Positions 54,685 through 64,000 of a stretch of DNA of 64,000 nucleotides are shown piece by piece. The translations under genes and the position numbers were made by a program. Location: contig OY723294.1 of the NCBI GenBank assembly GCA_963210315.1, forward strand, positions 372,001 through 436,000. Direction: 5' to 3'. Each line of letters opens with the position of its first letter. The stretch's first letter is position 1. The notes below the pieces were generated by a model, which made no database searches, had not been told where the DNA came from, and saw only the letters and a list, made by a program, of their open reading frames with translations. The stretch comes from Rhynchopus euleeides. Lineage: Eukaryota; Euglenozoa; Diplonemea; Diplonemida; Diplonemidae.

Positions 54685-56058
54685 TCATTCGCCTACGTAC
54701 ACAGCACCCTTTTGGCGCTTCTGTTCGGTAAGAGCTCTGGCAGGGTGCACGAAGACTGCCAGAGGGACACCTTGGTCGGCAGCGGCCTGCACAAATTGAA
54801 CATTCGCTGTCACCGTTATCGCCTGATAGCTCTCGCCCGTTCCAAAGATAACCTTCTGCCGCGTCTTGACCCTCCCCGATTCCACGAGGGTGAGGGTCCG
54901 CGGGCTCGGCGTGTCGGGTACGATGTTGATCGACTCCAGCAGCGCTGCCGCACGCCCCTTCTCCTCCTCCCCCGCAACCTGGCTGACGATGCTGCGAAAC
55001 TCCGCAACAACAGTCTTGCAGGCGATGATGTACTTCTCCTCCTCATAGAGATATTTCCGCAGCATCGGCAGCACAGGGGTCGCACGGTCATCCTTCGCCT
55101 GCTGATCCAACACCTTGTGGCTGGGGAAGTCGTAGCAGTTGTTGCCGTTCGTCAGGTCCGACGTCAGCGCAAACAGCGCCGTAATATCGAGATTCACCCG
55201 CTGCACATACAGCGGGTCGATGGAAGGATGCAACCTCGCCCACTCTGCCCCATCTGGCGATGCCCCGCCAATGCCTCCGGCAAAGTCCTCCTCGTCGCTG
55301 TCCATGCCTTCCCCGAGCTCTTCGGCGAGCTCTCGCTCAGCCTTGAGGCGGAGGCAGGTGTGAACATGGCTGTTGATGTGGTGCAGTTCGCCCATCTCCA
55401 AGATCGTGACGCTGCTCTTCTGCATGACACGCCGCTTGACATCCGCGTCAATCCTGCTGGTGAACACAATAAAGCAGTTCGGAACCCCAAAGTTAATCTC
55501 ATTCTGCGACGCGACATGCGCCATGTCCTCTGCGAGCTCCAGTATGTTCCGCTCCCCGAACTTCGCCGTGCCCTCAAGCGAGGCACGCAGGGTCCGGCTG
55601 CTTGTCCCCTTCACCTTCACCCAGTTGCTCCCATTCCCGGACACTATATCAACCTCGACGTTAGTCCGCCGGTCAGCCGTTGAGAAAATCTTTTGAACCG
55701 CCGTGACGCCCTCAAGCCCTGTGGTGAGAACTTCCGCCACTCCCCGATAGACAGCCATATTACTGCTGAGTACCCTTGCGACAATCTTCTTGTCGGCATT
55801 GCCTGTCGCGTCGTCGAGAAGCCCTTTGAGGAAATGCCGCTCCGATACGATCTTCTTCACAAGCCTCTCCGCGTTGTCAACACCGCACGTCGACTGGATG
55901 TGCCGGTCACGAAGGCCGCTCGTCCACACCCCATCAGAACCCCCTTCCTGCAGGAAGGCTTGCAGGCGGGCAACCAGGCGCTCGGCCTCTGCGACCAGCC
56001 CCTGTGCAACCTCCACAATGGACTGCCCCTGTTCACCGTCGGGGACAGAGACTGTCAT
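54685..56058 (-). CDS. C7orf25-like UPF0415/DUF1308 family protein
   Basis: A 457-residue protein that aligns along its whole length with the eukaryotic UPF0415 (C7orf25) family. The N-terminal part has an HIQST segment (53-57) and NGSNWVKVKGTSSRTL. The middle has a LELAEDMAHVAS block. The C-terminal DUF1308 part has VNLDITALFALTSDLTNG, RKYLYEEEKYIIACKTVVAEF, NIVPDTPSPRTL, IFGTGESYQAITVTAN and HPARALTEQK. The family is conserved but lacks an established activity; DUF1308 has been compared with PIN-like nuclease folds. An acidic insert (GMDSDEEDF) separates the halves. A tract CCCCCTCCCACACACCACACAG ends 43 nt before the ATG. Cytosolic or nuclear; no targeting signal is seen. Confidence 0.9.
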   Translation of the reverse strand: MTVSVPDGEQGQSIVEVAQGLVAEAERLVARLQAFLQEGGSDGVWTSGLRDRHIQSTCGVDNAERLVKKIVSERHFLKGLLDDATGNADKKIVARVLSSNMAVYRGVAEVLTTGLEGVTAVQKIFSTADRRTNVEVDIVSGNGSNWVKVKGTSSRTLRASLEGTAKFGERNILELAEDMAHVASQNEINFGVPNCFIVFTSRIDADVKRRVMQKSSVTILEMGELHHINSHVHTCLRLKAERELAEELGEGMDSDEEDFAGGIGGASPDGAEWARLHPSIDPLYVQRVNLDITALFALTSDLTNGNNCYDFPSHKVLDQQAKDDRATPVLPMLRKYLYEEEKYIIACKTVVAEFRSIVSQVAGEEEKGRAAALLESINIVPDTPSPRTLTLVESGRVKTRQKVIFGTGESYQAITVTANVQFVQAAADQGVPLAVFVHPARALTEQKRQKGAVYVGE

Positions 56059-58159
56059 GTGTAGGACGGCGTTTCAGATCAAAAGAAGAGGTGGCCCGTT
56101 GCTGTGTGGTGTGTGGGAGGGGGAGCGATACAGAAAAAATGTCAAAAAATACGGACCCTCTGTCGCGGGGAAGCGGGGTGTTGGCACAGCAGTCCCCGTC
56201 CTGTGGGTGGGTGGGTGGGTAGGTGTGGGAATGCGGTGCAAAATCTGATGAAAGACCAAGGTGTGTGAGGACCTCCTGCAATCGAGGTGTGGGGTGGGGT
56301 GGGGTCGGGGTGGGTGTGGGGGGCGGGGATCTTCGGACGTCAGGAAGACGCCGTTCGTTATACCAGCGCCAGTCCCTGCAAATCATACTACACGTTATGG
56401 GCTGGGGCAACTCATGTCTGACACATTGGCAGCGATAAGTAAGCCCAGCAGCGAAGGGATGAGATTGTTATGAATACGGGATGACGGCGGCGGTGGGGTC
56501 TGGTGTGTTGGGATCGTCGATGCGTGCGTCGAGTGGAGGCTGCTGCAAAAAAAAACCGTACTCCTTCCGCTATTTATAGAGACAATACCCTGCCCAACTG
56601 CAAAAGGCAGATCCGGGCTACTTTTCGTTGAGCGCACACTCCCGTGCCAAAGGCTGTGGGAGCCCTGTGAACTGGCGGATGTGATCCTTATAAAGCTTCA
56701 GTCGTACAATTTCCTTCGTTACTTCGCGACTTCGCTACGCTTCGTTGCTTGTAACTGTTTAACAACATAGATTCGTGGAGAGACGACAACAAGGGACTGC
56801 CCAGACACACCCGCACCTTCCCCGACAGCCTTGCTGGCCAAATGAGGCCATGAAACTGTAACGTTTGGCGGGCAGCAGCAGCAGGCCAAAGCAAGGCAGG
56901 TGGCTGGGACATCGCCCCTTCGAGAACAAGACTTGCACTGCATGCCCTTCCGCTACTACAAAGTCCGGGTGAAGATACAACCCTACCCCACCCCCCACCC
57001 ACCCCCTCGGGTCACCGACCCGGGCACTCCCACCCACCCCCACCCCCTCCCCCCATCCTTACACAAGGGTGGGTCAGCTGACACACCGACCCAAGCCCGA
57101 TCGCTGTTGGATCAGACCCCCCTCGACACAAGGGAGCACAGCCGTGGCTGGCCCCATCTGATTATTCTTTCGAGAGAACCTTCGCTCCGTGCCGGCGGCA
57201 CATTGTTAGGGCAGCTCAGTCTTCTGAACTTCTGAGAGAAGGCTCTGTATTCCACACCCCGATGGGGAGGAGGAAGCATGTTCAGCGATGCGCAGCAAGG
57301 GAGCCCGCCCCTCCCCCACACTGTGACGTTTGGGTCAGGGGTTGTGGTTTTCTGCAGTATTCAGCCCACACGTGCTAATCTTGCGTTGAAACTGGTTGAG
57401 GGATTCATTCGCATCCCTCCAGTGTCTTGCTGAGGTTACAAGATGGTACAGAATACCGGGAGAAATAGTATGGACAAAACTGAAACCGAAACAGACACGA
57501 GGGAAGCGCCAAGTCGGACGAATATAGATTCGCGGAAATTGTAAGGCAAATTTGCCGGAGAAATGCATGTTTGAGATGGGGAGGCCTTCGGTATCGGATT
57601 GTTTTTTCCAAAAAAAAACTTCGGCAATTTATATGTTCCCTCCTCGATCTGGGAGGATAAATGCCGGCCGTATCCAGCACCGATAGCGAAGACCCCCTTG
57701 ACTCAAACAACAAGCCATTGTCACCAAGTGGTGGAAAGGCGTGAAAAATGGTCACACAGTCTTCCATTGGGGGGCGGGGAGATGCGGGAAGGGCATTTCG
57801 CTCTTCGGCACATCTTGCTCGGCAGTTCTCTGTTCTCGCAAAATGAAGGAAGAGAGTGCATCCAAAAAATATCAGGCTGGTGTGATTCAATAGGGGTTCT
57901 GTGCCAGTTCTGTGGGGCCCTGAATCACACCACAGGCGGTGTTTTTTGTGCGCCAAAACCACACATGCTGATTTTGCCAGATGAAGGTTGCGCACAGCCG
58001 AAGCAGCAGGGCAAAATCAGATTGTGTTGTTTGCCACCCAAAAAAAATCGGTCTTCCTTCACTGTGACAAGGAGGTCACCGCAAGGATAGCAAAGATCCC
58101 CCCCCCGCACCACCACCACCCCCCCCCCCCTCCCCCATTCACCACTCAAAATAGCTTGA
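56059..58159. other. Intergenic DNA, no gene recognised
   Basis: No gene is supported. A solo AGCGAAGACCCCC end of the miniature-element family lies at 57686-57698. A minus frame at 57405-57995 has no domain I recognise. Confidence 0.5.
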
Positions 58160-58268
58160 GGGGATCTTCGCTGGTCGTTATCTTTCGTCAATCTTCGTCC
58201 AGTTTTCAGCCAATTCAACTGGAAATGCACCAAAATGCACTGACGACCACCCCGTAGCGAAGACCCCC
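58160..58268 (-). mobile_element. 109-bp miniature element, TGA duplication
   Basis: Ends GGGGATCTTCGCTGGTC and GTAGCGAAGACCCCC, flanked by TGA on each side (58157-58159 and 58269-58271). It is the reverse of 62437-62544, and its interior (GAAATGCACCAAAATGCA) matches the right end of the 9-kb satellite-bearing element. Confidence 0.8.
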
Positions 58269-58271
58269 TGA

Positions 58272-58735
58272 ATAAAACAGTTGCGACCCCCCCCCCCCCA
58301 CCCATAACCCCTACAGCCCCCCTACCCCTACCCCAAAACACGGCGATGATTTTTTCCCCCCACAGCTGTGCCGAACAGCATGCATCTCGTGCATCATCGC
58401 ATTTCCTTTGTTTGCCCTTTTTTTCCCTGGCACCGCACAACCGCGAAACTGGACACGAGGAGGCCACCAAGACATGACTGACATACACGACACTGCACAA
58501 CGCACAACGCAGGCAGAGGGGTAGGAGGGGGCTGCTTGCGTGGCTAACCTGCGTGGAAGTGGCCCTTCTGAAGGGCCTCAGGCTTGCCTGAGTCGACCCG
58601 AGTCCCTTATTCGGGGACTGTCGGGGGGAGAAGGGGAAGCCCTCTTTGAGTTACCGGGGAGGGAGGGGGGTTTGACCGTCGAGAGTGAATGGAAAAGTAA
58701 GGGAGGGGGGGGGAGGACACATCGCACATGGGACA
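58272..58735. other. Intergenic DNA
   Basis: No gene is seen; C runs lie near 58288-58300. Probably the 3' UTR of the next gene. Confidence 0.5.
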
Positions 58736-59878
58736 TCAGGCCGTGGCCACTCCAAGATCCGCCCCGGGGTACTGCGCCCTCTCCTGCTCCCAGAATGCGA
58801 GCGACCGCTTCCCGAGCTCCTTCTCAAAAAGCTTCGTCAGCTCCTCGCGGGAACGGAGGGTGTCATCCACCACAACCCCCGCCCCATCGAGAGACTTCGC
58901 CGAAAGGATGTCCGCCAGCAGGTTGTAGACACGGGCAGGCGACATGGCCTTGCTCGTCACCGCCTTCAGATCCTTCAGGATTTCGCAGAGCAGCTGATGG
59001 GGATACACCACGCTGGCGATATCGCCCTTCTGGAGCAGGTGATGCTCGCAGAAAGGATCCCCTTCACGGCTCCGCGACGCATGCAGATACCGGGCAAAGT
59101 AGAACCGCGCCTCGAGAACAGACTCCATGTCCGCCTTCTCCGACATCAGCACCTTGCGGTATAGATCCGCTTGATGCACCTCCTCACCCTGGTAATGCAG
59201 TGCCTCCAGCAGCCCTGCGGCAACGGGTGCCTCGCTGGTCGCGAGGGCCTGCTGCTTCCGCCGCAGCTCCCTGCGCCGCACCTCCTCAGCAAGGTGCAGG
59301 ATGCGACGCACCTCGCCCGGCTCCAGATAAGGTTTCTCCAGGAGTGCGACGGTCGCCTCCACCTGGCTGTTCGCCCTGTCACGGACGTCTATTTTGCTGA
59401 GGCGTTTCGCAGCGATGTTGACGATGTACTGCGAGTCCCAAGGCTCCATCCACTCCGCAAGGAGGAACCAGGCGCTGAGGAGCTGCGAGTCGATGCGGAG
59501 GGCGCGGATAAGCAGCATGCCCGGCGTCACGATGGTCTCGTCATCGCCGAGCGTGCTGTCGTCGTTGCACCGCATGGAGAGGAGCTTCTCCTGCCGCGTC
59601 ATCATCGACTCGGCAAGGCGGTAGAGGCAGGAGGCTGCGACAGGATCCTCTGCAGAGTCACCCCCCATGCCCTTGAAAGCGACGCGCAGCGCCTTGCTGC
59701 GATCCACCTCGCGCTTGCTGGGGAAGCGCAGCTTGTGCATCGTGTTCGGCTCCCGCAGCAGCCTGATGTCCTCCGTCAGCTGGAACACGGCATAGGGGTC
59801 CTTCTTCTCGCTCCCAGGCTGGGGGAGGGGCGCCTGCGGTTTGACAGGGGCGGCGCCTTGCCTCTCCAAAACGGTCAT
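58736..59878 (-). CDS. Conserved-looking unknown protein, helical
   Basis: A 380-residue protein I do not recognise. It is rich in predicted helix (runs of A, E, L, R), with a segment LLIRALRIDSQLLSAWFLLAEW that resembles a TPR-type helix pair, and a charged region EVRRRELRRKQQALA. There is no signal peptide or membrane segment. I chose the ATG at 59878 over the upstream one at 60076. The upstream extension is cysteine- and proline-rich like 5' UTR, and CTCCACTGCACACAG lies 30 nt before 59878. Codon use resembles the neighbouring genes, and the frame has no interruption, so coding is likely. It lies between the DUF1308 and protease genes on the same strand. Confidence 0.72.
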   Translation of the reverse strand: MTVLERQGAAPVKPQAPLPQPGSEKKDPYAVFQLTEDIRLLREPNTMHKLRFPSKREVDRSKALRVAFKGMGGDSAEDPVAASCLYRLAESMMTRQEKLLSMRCNDDSTLGDDETIVTPGMLLIRALRIDSQLLSAWFLLAEWMEPWDSQYIVNIAAKRLSKIDVRDRANSQVEATVALLEKPYLEPGEVRRILHLAEEVRRRELRRKQQALATSEAPVAAGLLEALHYQGEEVHQADLYRKVLMSEKADMESVLEARFYFARYLHASRSREGDPFCEHHLLQKGDIASVVYPHQLLCEILKDLKAVTSKAMSPARVYNLLADILSAKSLDGAGVVVDDTLRSREELTKLFEKELGKRSLAFWEQERAQYPGADLGVATA

Positions 59879-60741
59879 GGGAGGAGAGCAGAGAAGATTC
59901 TGTGGTGGCTGTGTGCAGTGGAGGCAGGCAGTGCCGCCAGAGAGTTCAAACCAAGGTGCTAAAAGGCCTGTGCTAAAACAGGACAGAAGAGCCTGGGGTT
60001 TGTCTTGCGCACACAGGGAGGGGTGGGGGGTAGTGAAATAGAGGTAGAAGGGAGCACAAGAATGATCACCCTTCACTCGTTATGCAGGTTGTGTCTGAAA
60101 TCCAGTGTTTTTTCCGGGTGTGCGCACAGGGAGGGGTGGAGGGCGGGGTGGGGGGAGGGAGGGGGACAACCGATTAGGCAGGCACCAATGCCGTCATTTC
60201 TGCGTATCATATCCATGTCGTGTTGGCCATGGCAGAACATTCAGGTGCACTGCACGGCGGTGTGCCGTTGGAAACATGGAAAAGGGTTACCCGATCCGAT
60301 GACCCTTGCCTGTCTGGGGCAGTTGTTCGCCTGGGGTCTGGATCGGGAGAAGCGAACAGAGTATGGAAGCCGAGGAGAGAGGAGAGAGAGAGAGGGACGA
60401 AGAGTGGAAAAAAAGATCAAAAATAGAGACACAAATCACATCACATCACATCACGTCGTATTGTAGTGATAGCGGACTGGTATCGCGCAGTGTCCCCAAG
60501 AGGGCGCAATGGGATAACCGGTCCCGCTATCGCATCACATCACATAACATCGCGTGCAACTAGCACTCGTAAGTGGCACTCGAGAGGAGTGGCACCAGGG
60601 GGATAACGGGGGAAAGGGTGGACATGGAACACATCAATGAAACGATCACACGTGCGAAACGTTAGCAGCTTGACGATTAATAATCCAGCACGGGTTAAAA
60701 AATAGGACAAATAAAACAATAAGGAGATCAACCACCGGTGC
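59879..60741. other. Spacer between the unknown gene and the protease gene
   Basis: Contains CATCA pentanucleotide repeats (60433-60456 and about 60532-60545). These flank an inverted repeat (AGTGATAGCGG and CCGCTATCGCATCA). No gene is seen. Confidence 0.55.
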
Positions 60742-61833
60742 CTACTTGGAGATGGCAAAGCCCAGGCGCGAGCCCGAGACGTCGAACTCGACGTAGTACT
60801 TGCGCATGAAGACGTCACCCAGGATCCAGATGGGGCCGGTCGGGGCGGGGACGTCGATGCCCATGAAGCCGCTGAGGCACTGGCCCGACACCTTCAGGAT
60901 GTAGTCCTTCTGCTGCAGGGTGTAGGTCTTCCCGCCCAGCACAATGTCCAGGTCGGGGAGGGTGTTGTCGTCCGGGCACGTGGTGTAGGTGCACTCGCCG
61001 GCGATGTTCGACTTGCACCCCAGCTTCGAGTTGATCGCCTTCGATGCCGACTTCGGGAAGGCCATCAGCGACGTGCCCGAGTCCACAATCGCCTTGAGGT
61101 TCGTCCCCAGGGACACGCCGTCGAAGGTCATCGAGTCGCCCACAATCTGCCAGTAGCCCTTCTTCGACACGGGGACGTAGTCGAACGACCCGGTGTACTT
61201 CGTGGCGTCGACACCGCCCAGCGTCAGCTCACCGTCCGAACCGTCGCCCGTCAGGTAGAAGGCGAAGCTCTGCGTCGTGATCTTCCCCTGGCGGATCAGC
61301 TCGAAGAAGGGGGGCAGCACACCGTCCACCGCAATCGTCGGCCACCCCATCCCGCAGATCCCGTCGAACTTCGCCACGTCCCACGTGATACCCGGCTCCT
61401 TCGTCGCCTCCCCGAACAGCAGCGTCGCGTTCAGGCCCCCCACGCTGAACACGTCCTGGTCGATGATCCCCTCCAGCTTCCCGCTCCCGTACTGGATCGC
61501 GAAGGTCGTCCCGTTCGACACGTACGTCGACGACTTCTCCGAGTGGTAGCGGTCGTGCCCGATGATGTGGGGCTTCGGCCCAGGCACCCACAGGTTCGAG
61601 CTCCCGGTGTCGAAGATCACCTTGAAGTGCTGCGGGGGCGTCCCGATCGTGATGGGCCCGTAGTACTGCGCGTTCTCGAAGTTCTTGATCGGCACCTCAG
61701 CCGCGCCGTACTTCTTTGCCAGCATGTGCATGTCCGTACGCACGCTGTTGAGCGTCATCTCCGGCTTCGACAGATGCACCTTCATCGCCGAGGCACAGCC
61801 CAGCAGGGCCAGGGAAAGCATCTTTGACATCAT
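60742..61833 (-). CDS. Pepsin/cathepsin D-type aspartic protease
   Basis: A 363-residue family A1 aspartic endopeptidase. A signal peptide (MMSKMLSLALLGCASA) is followed by a short propeptide, then the mature enzyme from about residue 55 (NAQYYGPITIGTPPQ). Both catalytic motifs are intact: FDTGSSNLWVPG (Asp75) and VDSGTSLMAFP (Asp251). The flap tyrosine (Tyr115 in IQYGSG) and the C-terminal WILGDVFMRKYY are in place. Cysteine pairs match the cathepsin D pattern, and two N-glycosylation sites (NGT, NAT) fit a secretory route. It probably acts in a lysosome-like compartment or is secreted. The ATG at 61833 follows CGACACCCTCGCAG by 12 nt; the longer frame upstream lacks a signal peptide. Strong GC-ending codon bias suggests high expression. 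Confidence 0.94.
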   Translation of the reverse strand: MMSKMLSLALLGCASAMKVHLSKPEMTLNSVRTDMHMLAKKYGAAEVPIKNFENAQYYGPITIGTPPQHFKVIFDTGSSNLWVPGPKPHIIGHDRYHSEKSSTYVSNGTTFAIQYGSGKLEGIIDQDVFSVGGLNATLLFGEATKEPGITWDVAKFDGICGMGWPTIAVDGVLPPFFELIRQGKITTQSFAFYLTGDGSDGELTLGGVDATKYTGSFDYVPVSKKGYWQIVGDSMTFDGVSLGTNLKAIVDSGTSLMAFPKSASKAINSKLGCKSNIAGECTYTTCPDDNTLPDLDIVLGGKTYTLQQKDYILKVSGQCLSGFMGIDVPAPTGPIWILGDVFMRKYYVEFDVSGSRLGFAISK

Positions 61834-62436
61834 GGTTCTGTTATTCTGCGAGGGTGTCGGGTGCTTGCCGGCAACACAACCACCATCAGGCACATACGAA
61901 CCGCAGCAGGCGCTGCCTCTGCAACCATCAGCGTGGGGCGGGGAGGCACGGGGGGGCACGTGCACCAACCTTCAGCCTTTGTATTGTTCCCAGAAGGGCG
62001 CACCGCCCTCAGCGACCATTCAGTTGAATCTTTTTGCATTTCTTTCTGCAACCACGACGCACGCCCCCCGGGTAAGCCTCTCCCTCCCAGTTGGGGCTGC
62101 TGCCCGATCGAAGACTATCGAAAAAGAAACCCCACGGCAGCCCACCCTCCTCCTATTGCAGTCCCTTTTGTTTGGTAAAAAAAGGAAATGGGTGGGGGTG
62201 GGACGGGGCCGTGCGGCGCTTCACTCCCGATCTTACAAAGCGCAGAACTGCAGAGCAAGCGCACCACCACCACCACCCCCCCTCCCCTCCCCTCCCCTCC
62301 CCTCCCCCTCGCATACAGGCACCGCCACCTTGAGGCGCCTATTGCAAGAGAGGAGAGAGTGAGTGAAGGCCCCTTCGCTGCAGGCGAGCTTTTCGGCAAA
62401 GTCTTTCTTCCAGCGAAATTTCCTCCTATAAACCAA
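61834..62436. other. Intergenic DNA upstream of the protease gene
   Basis: Contains the protease trans-splice region (AG at 61846-61847 on the minus strand) and a CCTCC-repeat tract (62276-62308). No gene is seen. Confidence 0.5.
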
Positions 62437-62544
62437 GGGGGTCTTCGCTACGGGGTGATCGTCAGTGCATTTTGGTGCATTTCCTGTTGAATTGGCTGAA
62501 AACTGACGAAGTTTGTCGAAGGTTGTCGACCAGCGAAGATCCCC
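62437..62544 (+). mobile_element. 108-bp miniature element (GGGGGTCTTCGCT ends)
   Basis: Ends GGGGGTCTTCGCTACGG and GACCAGCGAAGATCCCC. The interior has GTGCATTTTGGTGCATTTCC and GACGAAGTTTGTCGAAG, as in the 9-kb element's right end. It is the reverse of 58160-58268. The target duplication is ambiguous. Confidence 0.8.
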
Positions 62545-64000
62545 TCAAGCTCTCCCCAAGGAGGCAAATTTGCACACACCGCTTTTTTTCCCCACCGCAG
62601 CGGAGGCTCCCAGTTGACACAGTTTGTTGGCACAGAGCGAAGCGACCCACCCTCGCCCCCCCCCTCTTCCTCTCTCCTGAGAAGAGATGGGAAGGGATGG
62701 GGGGAGTGGGGAAGAATGTTCGAAACATCACACCCCGAGTGGGGATCGTCCGGTCTGTGGGGGGCGGCAGGGGCCACGGCACGAAGAATCCTGAACTGTG
62801 TGTTGTCCCTCACTGCTGTCTGTCCCTGCAGGCAGGGGTTTCGGGTTGTTTTTTTGTGAGGGTTTTGTGAGGTTGTCCCGCCATGCCGTTTTCCGCTGAT
62901 TTCGATGAGGGTTTTCCTGGGGGTTCTTTTTGTTCTGGCTTTTGCTTCTGTGAGGTGGCGAGAAGAGCGCGCGCTCGCCTTATTACACCTCACATCGCCT
63001 GTCAGCTTTGTTGAGGTCAACAAGCTGCTGAGAGTGGAGCGGGGAGGAATAGAATGGGAAGGGAAGGGGGGAGACCAGATGGGATGCATAAAAAGAAAAG
63101 GTTTTTGTTTTGACCAACAGCAGTTTGCTTCTTCCTTTTTTTTTGTTTTTTGGAACGAATTGAACGGATCCTCCGCTCTGCATGGGTGCAGGGGGCGCGG
63201 GGCAGCCAACTTCCCTCCCACACCCCCGCACCCCACGCGATGCCACAGGCAAACATGACAGCAGCGCATGGCCAGGCAGGGATGTCGATGCAACTCGCCT
63301 TTATACATGCCGTGTACACCTCCAAGACCCTCTGCCCCTGAGAAGTGCGGTCTGGACCTGCCTAGTTGGAGACAGGGTTCTGATACCAGGAGATGGAGGA
63401 GTTGGCGGCGGCAATGATTCTCGCATTTTTGTTTTTTTTTGCCGCGATTGCCTGAAACTTGGCACACTGTCACCCCACAACCCCCCACGCCCCCAGCGGC
63501 GAGCCGGCGGCAGGAAGGAAGAAAAAAATGGGAAAGCGGGGATCGCGCCCAGCAAATCACAATGCAACGGAGGGGGGGGTACAAAAGTAGCAAAACATAA
63601 GGTACAGAGCCGGCACCCCCAAACACGCTTCACCCGTCGAAATGCGGGGGGGGGGGGGGTCAACCGACTATGAGTGGAGAGCGGGAAAGAGAGGCGATGT
63701 GGAGGCGGCGAGGGGGGGGGTGGGGAGTGGGTGGCAGGTTATCTCCCCCGCCACGCCAGCCACGCCCTCCCCCGACACAACCCAACCCATCCCAGCAGGG
63801 AAAAGGAGCTAAACGGCAATGAGGAGGGTGAGTGGGGCATCGCACAAGAACTGTGGGGTGGAGGGGGGGGGGGGCAGGGTTTCACTTTGTGGGGGTGGGG
63901 AGTGGGCACTCGCCCTGGCGCTGCCCAACCCCAACCCCCCACCTTCAGGAAAACAGCTTGTTGTTGTTGTTGTTGTTTCAGGATTCGTTCCTTCGGATAC
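62545..64000. other. Gene-free end of the window
   Basis: No gene is supported. A 392-residue minus frame (62448-63626) starts outside and reads into the miniature element and shows no domain. A TTG trinucleotide repeat lies at 63958-63977. Confidence 0.5.

Noticed and set aside
62448-63626. 392-codon minus-strand open frame at the right end
   Set aside because: It crosses the 108-bp miniature element and several homopolymers and shows no domain.

Overview
The window looks like nuclear DNA from a GC-rich, intron-poor, gene-poor and very repeat-rich protist. Eight recognisable host genes all lie on the minus strand over 61 kb. They are a membrane-anchored metallophosphoesterase, a DENND6-like Rab exchange factor, a DUF4116 repeat protein, a YjjX-type purine NTPase, a SpoU/TrmH RNA methyltransferase, a C7orf25-like DUF1308 protein, one conserved-looking unknown and a pepsin-type aspartic protease. 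Each reads as one uninterrupted frame. Most have a pyrimidine tract and an AG shortly upstream of the chosen ATG, as expected for spliced-leader trans-splicing of directional gene arrays. My best guess is a euglenozoan, perhaps a diplonemid. This is inference: no spliced-leader, rRNA or tRNA gene was seen to settle it, and a dinoflagellate remains possible.

Layout: phosphoesterase (0.7-2.6 kb); about 17 kb with no convincing gene but several inverted-repeat elements and a duplicated structured 360-bp unit; DENND6-like gene (19.9-22.6 kb); 5 kb of repeats; DUF4116 gene (27.9-29.8 kb); a composite mobile element (30.0-35.9 kb); the NTPase/methyltransferase pair (36.5-39.2 kb); a second foldback element (39.3-40.0 kb); a 12.35-kb nested element (41.3-53.7 kb); then DUF1308, unknown and protease genes (54.7-61.8 kb) and a gene-free end.

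Mobile DNA is the main interest. Two copies of an AT-rich foldback element (30001-35856, 39286-39991) act as landing pads. The first holds a pogo-like DD35D transposon (30138-33583, TA duplication, one frameshift) and a Crypton-like tyrosine-recombinase element (34052-35763). The second holds a 364-bp TA-flanked element. Each copy supplies the empty site for insertions in the other.

The 12.35-kb region is three elements deep. The outer element (41341-53694) has 14-bp terminal inverted repeats and an ACCGA duplication. It contains a foldback element (42565-51912) split at its centre by a 9-kb element (42778-51742) with GGGGGTCTTCGCT ends and a TTA duplication. That inner element carries three related 31-bp satellite arrays (about 34, 26 and 178 copies) and a broken class III nucleotidyl cyclase fragment. 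Its ends match 109-bp miniature elements elsewhere in the window.
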